Positions 1-11,390 of a stretch of 64,000 nucleotides of DNA are shown here, piece after piece (positions within the stretch are counted from its first letter, which is position 1; every line of letters begins with the position of its first letter). The DNA comes from Zygaena filipendulae. Taxonomy: Eukaryota > Arthropoda > Insecta > Lepidoptera > Zygaenidae. The position numbers and the translations under genes are program-made. A model generated the notes under the pieces. The model was given only the letters and a program-made list of their open reading frames with translations, was not told where the DNA came from and ran no database searches. The stretch covers positions 372,001-436,000 of the forward strand of contig OU015679.1 in the NCBI GenBank assembly GCA_907165275.2, written 5' to 3'.

Positions 1-3000
1 GTCACTGGCGTCTTTTTGGGTCTTCCTCTAGAAGATCTGGTATTTGATGCAGTATTTGAAGAACTATACTCATCGTCAAAGTTATACTTGAAGTAAATAA
101 CATCTGGTTGTGCTTGAGTAATTTTGACTTCGTGAATCTTTGTCCACAGAACTTTTTCATTAGTTTGGTCTGCCAGCAACCAGTATCTTTTGTCCATTAT
201 CTTCTTTAAATCGAAGAAATTATGCTGTTCCATTTCTTTAAGATGAAATTTTTTACCATTGATTTTGGCATTCATGATAATGCCATACATTTGATCAGGA
301 GTATAAATCGTGTGGTTCTTTTTTGCGCGTTCGATAAGAGAATGCATCGAATCTCCTTCAGACTGGCTATGGCCAGTTTCAAAGTATCTATGTATTATGG
401 TAACTCCATACTTTTTGGCCAAATATAAATAAAGAGCAAAGATAATTCTATTTTTATTCTGGCCAGCACAACCATCAGAATAAAATATAAAATTCTTGAT
501 ACCACTTTGGCTCTCAGTTTCAATGAAATTTAGGACGCAACTGCCGATTTCATTAGCACCCCTTTTGGCCACTTGATAGTGCCAAAGATAGCAATAACCT
601 CTTCCACTTAATGAGTTGTAAATCGTGAAATTATATATAGGATATTTTCGCTTGTAATGGAAGATTCCTACCTCTGATTGAGGAATCGTCAAGACTTTTT
701 CCAGATCATAAATAGCGACGACAGTAGTCGTAGGATCGACTTCTATTTTATCTTTAGTTTTGAGTTCACGAACACATTCCTTGTTTTTAATGTGTTTTGT
801 GTAAGCTTCTTGGAGTTGATCTTTTCTTTCACCATGAGCTTGACGATATAAAGTACATTGGCCGCACATATCTTTTTTAGGTTTATGAAAAGAATAATTA
901 AATTTTGTGTTAAATACAGTTTCATACTGTCGTTTTGTGGCCATCTTTACATCATTTGGATAATTTTTACTCTTAAACCATTCGTCAGAATACAGCCTGT
1001 ACATTTTAGAAATGTTCAGTGTTTCATCTAAGTATAACTTCTTAGTATCTCGGCGCACATAATGTGATTCTTTAACTGGAAATAGTTTTATATGTGCAAT
1101 AACACTTTGCTCGGTTGAAATACTCATTTTTCGAGGTCTATTTTCATGCTGGCCCCTGTTATCTTTGACTTCTTCAGATTTCCCTTTCTCTATTGCTGTG
1201 TAAACTGATTTTTCGGTTATGCTAAGTGTATTCAAAAAAAATTTTTTACAAACATCTATTGATTTTGATCCATTAATCTTGAAAAAAATAGCTAATAGTT
1301 TGTGTCCTGTTTTTTGTTCTTACTAGTTGCATTTTTTTAATATCTTTAGTACTTACATGTCGTAAGATATAGTGCCACTGATCCTCGTGATCACCAAGTT
1401 TCCAAAATTCGTTGAATATAGCCTGCCGATTCTCATGAGAAATCTTTTCACCGCATTTCTTATTACATTTACAGGCGTCCTTCATCGTTTTGGAATCAAA
1501 CTTTTTTTTCGAATTACTACCAGTATAAGCTTGGCCTGAATTTTTTTGTTTTTTATTCTTTACTTTGGTCCATTTTTCTTCGTGTCGCCTTTTTTTTCTA
1601 GTTAGTTCTTTAGTAGTTGATGGTACATCAGATACGGGCGAAACATTTTCTGTCGTTGTAGATTGGTTGCAGTCATTAGATTCAACGTCAACATTTTCAA
1701 TCGTTGTATATTGGTTTTCAATTAAGAAATCTGCATCTAAAGTATTATTGCAATCATTAGATTCGGCGGCAGTTTTTTCACTTTGTAAAATCAAAATATT
1801 TGAATTATCATTATTATCGACCGGTGTAGCGTATAAAATATTTTGGTCTATTGCGAGATCTTGGCGTACTGTTTCCAGTGTTGTATATTGTATACTTTCT
1901 TCTTGGGGTGTAGTTTCTGCTACTTGTAGTAACTTCGTTGCTTGGTCTGTAAGGTCTGTCGATTCACACACATTATAATACTCTATAGATCGAGTGACGT
2001 CATGATTATCTTTAAATTTGCGGTTCCGGTGACGCGGTGAGCTAAATACTAAAGTTGGAGAAGCCACAAAATCAACATTTTCAAATATAGCAGACTCGTA
2101 CGAAATAGTAGAAGGGGATTGCAGTAAAATATGTGATTTTAAGTCGAAATTGGGAGAAAGACATTGTAAAGTTAGGCTATAATTTCTAGTGAGGTTTTCG
2201 TCTTCTACACTTTTCGAAATAGCGACTTCTTCTGTTTTTTCATAATCATCGTCACAGGGAAGATTGATGGCATCTAAAACAAAACAAAAGGTTAAACCTT
2301 TTAAAATATCGTAAATGTCGTAAAATTACATAAGTTAGTGACTAAAACTTTAATATTTATTTTATAAGCTTAAAAACTATAACTTATGTGCGTTTTTACA
2401 TCAAAATGATATGGTTATGATAAGGGAAATGTAATCTCATACAAATACATTAGGTGTACCTAGTAAATAAATTGGTACCTAACTAAGCTACCTAAGTCTA
2501 GTTTACCCTTGCGTCCTAAAGGACTAACTACTACCTCCGCAAGTTGATATTGCGATGGAACCTTGTCACAATAATAGCTGCGTGACGTCATCCGTCGCAA
2601 AAAAGTACAGATAACAAAAAAAAATGTAATAAAATAAATTATATTCTGTTAACTTTGCTTGAATTTTGAATTTGCTATGCCAATATTTATTTTGTATTTT
2701 TTTAGGTATTTTGTGCGTAAGAATAGCGAAACGGCTGTTTATGATCATAGGTATATTTCTAAGAAATTTCGGCACCATAAAAGATTAGTTTTGTATGCTG
2801 CTTATAAAAAAACAATGATTACACCCATAAGTAGATAATAATTATGTTGTTGATGTGTAGATATGAAAATATTTCTTAATTTCTTAATTAATTAATACGC
2901 GTACACTTGCGAACGGTACTGACGGTGCGACGTCGACTACGTCACCAAGATGGTCGCCAGTCGCAATATCAACTTGCGGGGCTAGTACATTAATTTATTC

Positions 3001-3134
3001 AGCTCAATTCGCGATTCGGACACAACTTTTGTAAGCTAGACTTTCAAATTTGAAACTTAGGTACTGCTTAATCACTTACCGGCAACCATGGATAACATTC
3101 TTCTTGCTCGAGATTTTGCTGGTTGTCTTGCCAT
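1..3134 (-). CDS. DUF7869-like RNase H-fold protein, two exons, 3' end outside window
   Basis: Minus-strand gene that runs off the left edge. Exon 1 is 3134-3080 (ATG at 3134-3132, 18 codons plus one base) and ends at a GTAAGT donor. Exon 2 starts at 2273 after a T-rich acceptor ending TTTTAG, and the codon split across the 806 bp intron is completed in phase. Exon 2 first encodes about 300 low-complexity, acidic/Ser-Thr residues, then a Cys cluster (CKCNKKC), then a basic linker. From about 1250 down to 1 there is a long conserved-looking part containing CGQC, YSDGCAGQNKNR and GHSQSEGDSMHS. These acidic/His motifs are typical of insect proteins I associate with DUF7869, possibly of transposase origin. 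One extra A in the run 1282-1288 shifts the frame between the Cys cluster and this domain. Either a pseudogene or a base-calling error. The family name is recalled, not searched. Confidence 0.6.
2274..3079 (-). other. Intron of the DUF7869-like gene
   Basis: Donor GTAAGT (minus strand, 3079-3074) and acceptor TTTTAG (2279-2274) flank a stretch full of stops. Joining the flanks completes a GAT codon and keeps one frame, which supports a real spliced intron. It carries the inverted-repeat insert described separately. Confidence 0.65.
2537..2979. repeat. Inverted-repeat insert (MITE-like) inside intron
   Basis: A 19 bp perfect inverted repeat, CCGCAAGTTGATATTGCGA at 2537-2555, recurs as its reverse complement at 2961-2979. 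Similarity continues imperfectly on both sides (tactacct / tactagcc outside, gacgtca-type sequence inside). No coding sequence lies between except a spurious 70-codon frame. The layout suggests a non-autonomous DNA transposon about 440 bp long. Exact ends and target duplication are not clear. Confidence 0.5.
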
Positions 3135-3286
3135 TTTTATAAACACAATAGATTTATACTCGTAATAATAATTATTTAAAACCACACAATCGCGCTAGAA
3201 GACCAATAATAGCGCAAGACGGCACACGCTGCAATGACACCGCCCGCCGAAATAAGTAACTATTTGCATCAATTGTTTACCTAAAC

Positions 3287-3445
3287 ATGGTGCCAAAAAG
3301 AAAGCGGTTATCATTTATGCGTAGGAGTGAAAGAGATGACGTTCAGCGTAACATGCTAGTACGTCGCCGATGCTACAATTATTTACGGGAAGAAAGGCGT
3401 AATAGCTTGTACAGAATAAAATCTTTTAGGATTACTTCGTATTAA
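3287..3445 (+). CDS. Small Arg-rich ORF, 52 aa, uncertain
   Basis: ATG at 3287, stop TAA at 3443-3445. The peptide is very basic (starts MVPKRKRLSF, then RRRCYNYLREERR). It diverges from the DUF7869-like gene, whose start lies 150 bp away on the other strand. It might be the first exon of a transposon gene or chance. I recognise no family. From 3446 to 3868 I see only AT-rich sequence without a gene. Confidence 0.2.
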   Translation: MVPKRKRLSFMRRSERDDVQRNMLVRRRCYNYLREERRNSLYRIKSFRITSY

Positions 3446-3868
3446 GTGTTTACAGTTTATTGACATAATAAGTTTATTTTAAAAAACGCGGTTAAAGATT
3501 TTACTGTTCTTCTTAGCTTAGAAATTTTGTGTAACAATGTTTACCGGCGTTTTGTGATATGTTCCTTAGAGTAATGCAATAATACATAACTTAGTATTAA
3601 GAGAATTTTCCATGCAATAAAGCTGTTATTGTCATTTATTCTAGAGAAATTTATTAATAAAAATCTGTAAAAAATAGGAGTGATACATTGGTACACAGAG
3701 AAGCCAAAAATCAAATAACATTAAAAAGGGCGTAACCGGCGTTTACCGCTTTATTGCCCGGGGCCAGCGTTATCTGTGTTTAAATAACTGTTATTTTTTA
3801 TGTTTACCATAAAAACTTTATAATCTTTAAGCTTAAAAATTATGTTACAGATTTGCGAAAATAACCTT

Positions 3869-4451
3869 TTAGGTTAGGTTTCTATCATTAGACCCCACGG
3901 ACAATACAACTATATCTCCACTTTTAAGAGAATTCTTAATGCCCTCACAGTTACCTACGATTTCTTGACTATCAGCATCGGGCTTAATGAACGACCGCAC
4001 TTCATAAATATCGTTCCATTTATTTGTTCGGTATTGTCTCATACTACTTGCCAAATTCTTTACTTGTTGATCACCTAAAATATATATTTGTGGTCTTCTA
4101 CCGGTGCCGTCTGCACCGTCCTGTGATATTTTTGCAGGATGATTTATAGTGTCATTAATTGCCAAACGATCCACGTCCAATTTTGATCCTTGTTGAGTAG
4201 ACACCGTAGTAGCTTTCTTTGTTGGTAATTGACAAGGGTTATCTTTATTCTTTAGCTTATAGTTAGTACATATAGCTAAATCTTTGTATAGTGAACTCTT
4301 TGGTGTTGAAATATTTACATTTAGTATTCTTCTACGTACCGAGGATAAGTCCAGAGCTTTACAGATACCTGTCGGAGTTTCCTGTCCCATAACAGTTCAG
4401 CTCCGTTTCTGTTTACGAGCACTATTTTTACTGGTACTTGCAATGGGCATT
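3869..4451 (-). pseudogene. LINE ORF1 fragment, SGNH/esterase-like domain
   Basis: 173 codons open from 4390 to 3869. An upstream in-frame stretch reaches about 4451 but contains a TGA. The C-terminal half reads IYILGDQQVKNLAS, followed about 65 residues later by VVLSVGSNDRN. These match block I (GDS) and block III (GxND) of SGNH hydrolases, but the catalytic Ser is Gln. The same domain, with a PHD finger in front, is seen at 55.6-57.6 kb, where a LINE ORF2 start follows, so I call this a LINE (CR1/L2-like) ORF1 relic. It abuts the broken integrase of Gypsy-A at 4452-4460 and stops just after block III. Confidence 0.5.
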
Positions 4452-4459
4452 CTATTCAA

Positions 4460-5306
4460 GAGCACCAATAGACTGATGATGGTAGGCTGTTGAGGAAAGT
4501 TTTTCAATATTGAGCAATTTACAAACCTGTTCCATAGTTGCGGATATGAACTCTGTTCCTCGATCTGTAGCTACTGTTCTCGGAATGCCAAAACATAAAA
4601 CAAACTGTCGTACAAATGCATCTGCTATTGACACTGTTTCTTTGTTTTTAAGGGGAATTGCTTGTACAAATTTGGTTAATTCGCATTGTATGGTCAATAT
4701 ATAGCAATTACCTTCTAAATCCTTATCTAATGGACCTACTACATCTAAATAAATTTTATCAAATGCCGAAGAAGCTGTTGTTGTTATTTCCATCGGCTGT
4801 TTGATGTAACGAAAATATTTCGACTTCTGACAATTCATGCATTTCTTAACAAAATTTTGGACGTCCTTTTCGATACCTGGCCAGTAGTACCGTCTTTTAA
4901 TAGTATTCACCATTCTGCGCACTCCAGCATGACCACTGGTAGGCAATAAATGAAAGTCATTCATAATAATAGCTTTTTCATTATCTTCACTTATTCTTTT
5001 AACACCTTGTAATAGACATATTCGTGGTCCGGACCATTTTTTAAGTAATGCTATCTCTTCACAAATATCTTTAACAAACTGAATATTATCCTTATTTTTA
5101 ATTATACAAATTTCATCAACACGTATCTTTTCACAAAAATAACCTAATTTCTGCACAAATTCGGCTCTCGAGAAATGTGCCTTGAAATCAAGGTTAACAT
5201 ATATTGTCTTAGTACTTGATACGAATACAAAACACTCTTACTCGTCAGTTATCATGTTATTGTCTCTCAATATCTTTAATTCTGCTCCTTTCATAAAAAC
5301 TCAGTT
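4460..5306 (-). pseudogene. Gypsy-A integrase (truncated)
   Basis: Open from 5156 to 4452; the linker upstream to 5306 is frame-broken relative to the plus copy. The protein has the HHCC zinc-binding domain (HLLPTSGHAG ... CMNCQKS), then the catalytic core with first Asp in YLDVVGPL and second Asp in VATDRGTEF. The third residue, Glu of GALE, is the last residue before the break. The core strand-transfer triad is therefore just complete but the C-terminal half is gone. Nonsense and indel lesions at about 5240-5315 separate it from RNase H. Confidence 0.85.
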
Positions 5307-5911
5307 CTATTGAATACACGGTTTTCTTAATATATCCACAACTCGCGGTTGATCAGGCCGTTTGTCAGTGAATTTACTAAGATCCGTCTTTTCAGTCCCA
5401 CTTTCATTCTTACTTACCATATCCATTTTCTTCTTTTGAGCTCTCGTTATCACAGCCACAACTTGCTCATGCATACTCTTTAATTCATCAGACGTCACAC
5501 ATATCCTAGATAACGCATCAGCAACAACGTTTTCCTTTCCTTTCACATATATAATTTTAAAATTATATTCTTCTAACGTTAAGCGAAATTTAAGAAGCCT
5601 ACTAGATGGATCCTTTATGCCAAAGAGAAATATCAAAGGTTTGTGATCTGTCATTATCGTGAATTTTCTGCCGTACAAATATGGCCTAAAATGTTTTACC
5701 GACCAAACAATCGCTAGAAGCTCTTTTTGAATTGTGGGATAGTTTCTTTCTGCCTTATTTAAAGGTCTACTAGCATATGCTACTGGTCTTAGGTCTTTAT
5801 TACATAATACGGATCCAATAGCCATGCCCGAAGCATCAGTCTGTAATATAAATTCATTATTTTCGGAAAAATCAGGGTATTGTAAAATAGGTGAAGAGAT
5901 TAGGGCATGTT
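5307..5911 (-). pseudogene. Gypsy-A RNase H
   Basis: Open from 5825, with in-frame sequence visible upstream to about 5911 that carries the first acidic motif LQTDASGMAIG. Further motifs are YASRPLNKAERNY, the ELLAIVWSVKHFRPYLYG block and MTDHKPL, ending in VADALSRI. These are the standard Ty3/gypsy RNase H signatures. A one-base loss in the T-run 5962-5965 separates it from RT, and a lost G near 5315 ends the frame after RKPC. Confidence 0.88.
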
Positions 5912-7611
5912 TTAAAAATTCAAATGCATGTTTACATTCATTGTTCCAATTGAATGGTTCATTTTCCTACATAATTTATGTAAGGGTAACGCTATATCTG
6001 AGAATGATTTTATGAACTTTCGATAATAATTACAAAATGTTACAAAACGTTTAACTTCATCAGCATTTTTCGGAGTAGGGTAATTTTCTAGAATTTTCGT
6101 TTTTTCTGGATCGGGTAAAACTCCTTTTTCTGAAACAACGTGATCTAAATACAGGATTCCTTTCTTTAAAAATTTACGTTTCTGAGGGTTTAACTTCAAA
6201 TTAACTTTTCTTAATCTCTCCATGACGTAAATTAAATTTTTATTGTGCGAGGTCAAATTTCTGCCAAAAATAATGAGGTCATCTTGGTACACTAGACATC
6301 TTTCGTAGGTTAAACCAGACATTGCTGTAGACATCATACGACTAAAAGCACTATGGCTCGTCTTAAGTCCCATCGGCAGGCGTTTCATCTGATATTGGCC
6401 AGTGTTAGTAGTAAAAGCTGTTAATTTACGACTGCTAGGTTCCAAGGTCAGTTGGTAATATCCTTGTTGAAGGTCAAGATGAGAAAAATAAACAGCACCA
6501 CCAAGAGAATCTAAGATTTCGTTTATATTGGGCAACGGGAATTTATCGTCACAAATAATTTCATTTAATTTTCTATAATCTACAACTAAACGCCATTTAG
6601 TTTCACTTCCTTCTTTACTTCTTTTTGGCACTAATAAAATTGGACTTGACCATTCACTATTCGATTCTTCTATAATATCATCTTCTAGCATTTTATTAAT
6701 TTGCTTGGTTATTTCCGGTTTTAACGCTTGTGGTAACCTATATGGCTTGCTATAAATGGGAGAACTATTTGTTTTGACAGCGATAGATTGTTTACAAATA
6801 TTTGTCGTTGTCAATTTATCTCCTTTAATATAAAAAACATCTGAATACTTTGCACAAATCGCCTCAATAGATTGTTTCTCTTCATCATTTAAATAATTTA
6901 AATTCAATTCGGATAATAGCGCCTTAGCTCTTGGTACATCAATATTATTTTCGTTAAATTGACAAATATCAAACTCACTTAATCGTTGTAAATCCGGAGT
7001 AAATGATGGTAGTCTTACGTCTTCTCCACTAACGTTAAGTATCCTAACAGGTATCCTATGGTTCTTCACTCTCACTATTGCATTTGCTAAAAATACGTCT
7101 TTCGCTAATACACTCCCACGTACAACAACATCCTCATTCATATATTCGTTAACAAAAATATAGTGAATAGATTCTGAACGTGCTGGTATAGTCAATACAC
7201 TTTTACTCCTACTTTGTTCATCCATCAAATCAAAACAGTACTTTTTTCCGTTATTACATAGTGTCAAAACATTCATACTGAGATCAATATTCGCATGATA
7301 TTTCTTTAAAAAATCTAAACCTATGATACCATCGGCTTTAAGTGGCAAAGAATTAAATATTAGAAAAGTATGCTCAAATGTTTTTATTTCATGTCTTAAA
7401 ATTAAATTAACAGACCCTTGGGATCGTCTTTGACCACCAATTCCGTTTATCAATGTTTCATCCTTATGAACAGCTATATTTTTCGGCAATGCTTCATTTT
7501 TAATAATTGATAGTGTAGTGCCAGTGTCGATAAGCCAATAATACTTGATTTTATTAATATAAAAACTAACGTATTTCGCATTTCCCTGACACGATAAAAC
7601 AAAATTCCTAA
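5912..7611 (-). pseudogene. Gypsy-A protease and reverse transcriptase
   Basis: The pol frame is open from just after gag. The aspartic protease active site is LIDTGTTLS (about 7515-7545) and its C-terminal part reads GIIGLDFL. RT follows with KWRLVVDYRKLN, FSHLDLQQGYYQL, the PMGLKTSHSAF block and the catalytic YQDD box (VYQDDLIIF). The frame ends after PLHKLCRKM because one A is missing at 5962-5965. Relative to gag, pol lies in the +1 frame across the gag stop at 7608. This element has no nearby intact source of the protein. Confidence 0.9.
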
Positions 7612-8796
7612 ACTCGAAAAAACTGGTTCAAATTGCCTACATCATCCCTAGGATGCTCTTCGCTACGTCGTGTATTATTATCAGCTTGTTCAGTGGAAAG
7701 CATACATGTACTTGAGCGTCGCCCACGATTTCTAAAATATCTACCTCCTCTATTATTCCATGACGAACGGGAATTATTCATATACGTGATATTTCGTCCC
7801 CTAAAATTATCACGTTGACCTTGGCAGCGATTGTTATTATATCCTTGATAATAATTGTTTCGATTTCTATTATATTGTCCACGATTGTATGACCCTCTTC
7901 TTTGACCCTGGTAACCTCGTTGGTTTCGTGAACCACGGTCACTATTGTACATATGCAAAACGTTACCTGTTTGTGTTTGCAATGTTACCAATTCCTCGTC
8001 TTTCGCTGCCTGGATGGCGTCTTTCAGGCTGATGTAGTTGCGGGCTGCGATGACTGTACTTAATTTTGTACTGCGTAGACCACCTGAAAATCGATTGATA
8101 GCAAATTTTTCATTTAACGGTTTTAGAACTTGGTATGCATCCGAATCGCCATCTGCTTGGGAAATGGTGAGTTCAGTAAAAATTTTTTCTACTTCGGTGC
8201 CGTAATCCTCTATCGTTTTCGCGCCTTGTTGAATATTTTGTAGTCGTGACTGTATCGCTATATAAGATTTCTTAGGTAAAAGATGGTGTTTCAAATCTGT
8301 AATTAAATCTTTAATTGTCTTGTAAGAACCCGACATACGCAACTTCGCATTTTCCGATAACCGACTTTTTAAAATAAATGTTATCAACAAAAGCTTACCT
8401 TTGTCGTCTATCATGTCCGCGTACATTTCGGCGGAATCTATTAACCGTTTCGTTGTGGTCTCGACACCGTCCATAGCTGGAATCAAACTACACGCCACTT
8501 TAAGGTCAAACTCCATTTTTTCTAAATCTAAACCAACTGTAAAGATAGTGCACAATCTATTTATCTCTTCATAAATTGTCTTAATACTTTTAAAAATATC
8601 GATTGCCCTTGAAAGTTTAGTATCTTTATTACTTTCTAACAAAAAAAAATATGTTGCTACATTTATCAAAAGTACATTTTGCCTCGCTTAACTTAGTTTC
8701 TATTGTTTTGCCTTTATACCTACTTTGACCCTTCTTAATTAGATATTTTCGTATATCAACTAATACCTCATAATATTCTATTAAACTCTTAATCAT
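7608..8796 (-). pseudogene. Gypsy-A gag, RG/N-rich C-terminus
   Basis: By comparison with the plus copy the ATG is at 8796-8794. One extra T (run 8641-8649, nine versus eight) shifts the frame after about 50 codons; the remaining 353-codon frame then runs to 7608. The first two thirds are helical capsid-like sequence. The last 130 residues are rich in Arg, Gly, Asn and Tyr (RGSYNRGQYNRNRNNYYQ) with no CCHC zinc knuckle, so RNA binding is presumably through the basic tail. The stop at 7608 overlaps the start of pol in the +1 frame. Confidence 0.8.
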
Positions 8797-9081
8797 ACTC
8801 TAACATCAATAATTTTTTAAAATACCACACAAAATAATTATCATTCTAGACATATAAATTCTACGTAAAAATATTTAGGTCAACTTATTGCGAAACATAA
8901 TTTCCGACGTTGCACTTTACTCGTCGCGGTGTCAAGTTCGATGAGTGTCCGTGCACACTTTTAGTTCGTTTTAAATCATGTAGGTACAATAATAGTATGT
9001 AAAAATACTTATCACTCACTACTCACGTTATTTCACCGAATTAGAAAATAAGTAACATAGTTCCAAAAACCCATGCACTGC

Positions 9082-9372
9082 TTAATTATTATTTTGGGAA
9101 CTTTCTTGATTCACACGACCTCGTATCGACGTACGGATCCGCTGCATGGTATTTAACTGGATCTCTTCCTGTATCCAGCGGCGATGGCACTCTCGGTATA
9201 ATTTAATTAAGAAGAACGTAGCGATTGCCACTATTACCGCCAGAAGTATATAGGTAGTTACGGTGAGGCTGTCCAGCTTTCCTCCAATTCCTTTTATCGT
9301 GGCATCATTGTTTCCCCCGGCCGCATTCTGACTTAAGAACACCTCTTCTTTCTTCACCGTTGAACGACACAT
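9082..9372 (-). CDS. Small single-pass membrane protein ORF of Gypsy-A
   Basis: ATG at 9372-9370, 96 codons. Residues 1-35 are polar (MCRSTVKKEEVFLSQNAAGG). Residues 38-58 form a hydrophobic helix (TVTTYILLAVIVAIATFFLIK). A basic tail follows (YRECHRRW, then IRTSIRGRV). It sits between the primer-binding site and gag, on the same strand, where standard Ty3/gypsy elements have no gene. I chose this ATG because the upstream extension reads through the PBS and LTR end. It is intact although gag and pol are broken. Membrane insertion is inferred from hydropathy only. Confidence 0.55.
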   Translation of the reverse strand: MCRSTVKKEEVFLSQNAAGGNNDATIKGIGGKLDSLTVTTYILLAVIVAIATFFLIKLYRECHRRWIQEEIQLNTMQRIRTSIRGRVNQESSQNNN

Positions 9373-9440
9373 TTTAATAAATTTTGTTTTTATACAGTCA
9401 TTTTTACGAAAACACTTTTTCCAGACTACTCGGCTCTTAT

Positions 9441-9454
9441 AGGCAGGGTCGCCA
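9441..9454 (-). promoter_or_regulatory. Gypsy-A primer-binding site
   Basis: TGGCGACCCTGCCT directly follows the LTR. The leading TGG is what a tRNA CCA end would pair with. Drosophila mdg1/412 elements have a similar TGGCGACC site assigned to tRNA-Arg. The tRNA identity here is not verified. Confidence 0.6.
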
Positions 9455-9600
9455 TGAGTTGTTGGGGAACTAATAAATAAACGCAACCACCTTCAGTGAA
9501 CACCGTTTATTGTCTGATTAATGTAACACTAACACTTTATAAGACCCAAGGAAGCGTACATACATGTCAATACCGCCTTAGGGCTTGTACACACACTTCA
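9455..9600 (-). repeat. Gypsy-A 5' LTR (146 bp)
   Basis: Begins TGAAGTGTGTG and ends ACAACTCA on the minus strand. It matches the 3' LTR of the plus copy at 53,245-53,388. It contains AATAAA. No duplication can be assessed because the other end is lost. Confidence 0.88.
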
Positions 9601-9628
9601 AATCCACTCAGATTTCTTTTTCATAAAT

Positions 9629-9946
9629 ATGTCGTGCGATGACATGGAGCAAAATATTACAGTCTCGACGCTTGATAACCCGGATACATCGAGTGCAGTC
9701 ACTATGGAGAACATAAGTCACTTACTTGACTCCAAACTCGAGGCATGTCTCTCGTCTTTCATGCAAAATTTTCGCGTATCCTTAAGACGATCGTGTGAGT
9801 GCAAATTTTCATACAAAAAGCCAAACCGTTTATCTCCCCTTAAACATAAACCAATTTTGATGATTTTTTTACATGTTATTAATGTATTTTATGGAAAAAT
9901 TAAATGGAATGGAATTAAATTTTATGGAAATTTATGGATTTACTAA
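9629..9946 (+). CDS. Unrecognised ORF, 105 aa, possibly a retroelement N-terminus
   Basis: Starts 28 bp beyond the Gypsy-A LTR. The first 55 residues (MSCDDMEQNITVST ... MENISHLLDSKL) look like an acidic, helical gag or ORF1 N-terminus. The rest is AT-rich and probably not coding. I cannot assign a family. Confidence 0.2.
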   Translation: MSCDDMEQNITVSTLDNPDTSSAVTMENISHLLDSKLEACLSSFMQNFRVSLRRSCECKFSYKKPNRLSPLKHKPILMIFLHVINVFYGKIKWNGIKFYGNLWIY

Positions 9947-10620
9947 AGCGCGTCAGATTAACACAAGGGGCATATCTTGCACCTCCACCAAATAAAGGCC
10001 CTCTACACAGAGGGGCGCATCTAGAATAACCGATCAGAATAATAAAAAAAAACGATAGCCGGAAATACTCGAGCGCATCAGATTAAGACATAGTAGGTTA
10101 ATTACATTCTGAAAACTGTGTATATGAATAATCTGCGATTTGAACATGACGTCAGGGAGTTTTAAAGGAAAGGAAGGAAGGACTTGCAAAAAAAAACCGT
10201 CATCTCGATTTTCTCGAACGCAGTTGATGTTTTTACATTTGGAAGTAAAATAACTCAAGGATAGCGGGAAAAATATAATCTGCCGATTTCCACGAGCCAA
10301 AGAAACAAAAATCATCTATAAAGTTTAGAACGAGCAGCTGCAGATGCTGCAGTGAAACATGTATTCCTCACTCTGGCTTTCTTTCCCATTCTCTTTTTCT
10401 CTATCACACTCTCGCACCGTTCTCACACTACTTTCCATCGCCATGACGTCATCACAGGATAAAACGGCATTAAACGTGTCAAATTGATAACCTCCTTATT
10501 TGAAGTCGGTTAAAATGAATATTAAAATAAGTTCCAGGCAAGTATTACATCAAGCTATAGGTAGTAACTAGTACACCTTTCATTTTAATGTAATTTTAAC
10601 CGACTTCCAAAAATAAGTGG
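9947..10620. repeat. Dispersed lepidopteran-type repeats
   Basis: Contains two variants of a gcgcgtcagattaa motif (9950 and 10070) and an inverted pair, tttgaagtcggttaaaat near 10500 and attttaaccgacttccaaa near 10592, that I recall from many moth repeats. No credible coding frame is present. Confidence 0.4.
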
Positions 10621-11390
10621 TAAAGGTAGTTAGGTAAAACTTTTTTCTATAAAAGTATGTATTGAACCGACCCACTGATCACTGATCAGTTCAAAGTTGG
10701 TGCCAAGCCTACCGTTTGGGTTGTTATGGATTATATCGGTAGGTTTTTATATTTTTGATGTCGGACGATGTTTTTTTTGTTGGAAAATTTGTATGGAACT
10801 GTGAATCTAAATACCACGTAATTTGTTTTTTATATTAGTTAGTGTTTTGCTTTTTTTTTGTTGTTTTACTTTATTTTTTTCTGAATTTACCTGTTATTAA
10901 AAAAAAAATATTTATTTTCATGCAATTTTCGCTGCATTTTATTTACCAACTTAAGTAATCTAAAAAAACATATTTTTTTTATTTATTTATTCATTCATTT
11001 TTACAAAGCAAGGAATTTACAATCTTCAAAACCCAATGGGTCCCAAATCTCAACAACGCTCGAGTAAATCACCATGTAGCATCAAGAGCTCCCGTTCTAT
11101 TGGTTATGTTTCTGATTTACAAAGTAAATTGCATCTTTTTCGTTTTGTGGATAAACGTAGTTTAGCTAGTAGTTTTTCCTCTTCTATATTTCTCTTCCAT
11201 TCTAAAAAGTATAAAATAATTTTAGTTGAACATAACATCTACAGCCTGTTACGGAAAGGTGTAGTCATAATCAACGATCGTGTAATGTTAATGGTAAAGA
11301 ACGATTGAACAATGACTGCAGTGCTGATACGAAGAAATAAAATACGATAAAATTTTATCGACTTAGCTTTTTTTACTTGCCTCTGCACAT
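10621..11390. other. AT-rich stretch without a recognised gene
   Basis: Long poly-T/poly-A runs and no recognisable domain. A 90-codon plus-strand frame at 11036-11308 (MGPKSQQRSSKS) has no family signature and I do not call it. Confidence 0.4.

Larger units (their letters stand above)
4452..9600 (-). mobile_element. Gypsy-A, decayed Ty3/gypsy element (minus copy)
   Basis: Order on the minus strand: 5' LTR (9600-9455), PBS, small membrane ORF, gag, protease, RT, RNase H, integrase. Integrase stops inside its catalytic core at about 4460, where sequence identity with the plus-strand copy (50.8-53.4 kb) ends, so the element is 3'-truncated and has no second LTR. Comparison with the plus copy shows at least five lesions: an extra T in gag, a lost A before RNase H, a lost G and a gained T near 5300, and a nonsense codon near 5240. 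Confidence 0.9.
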
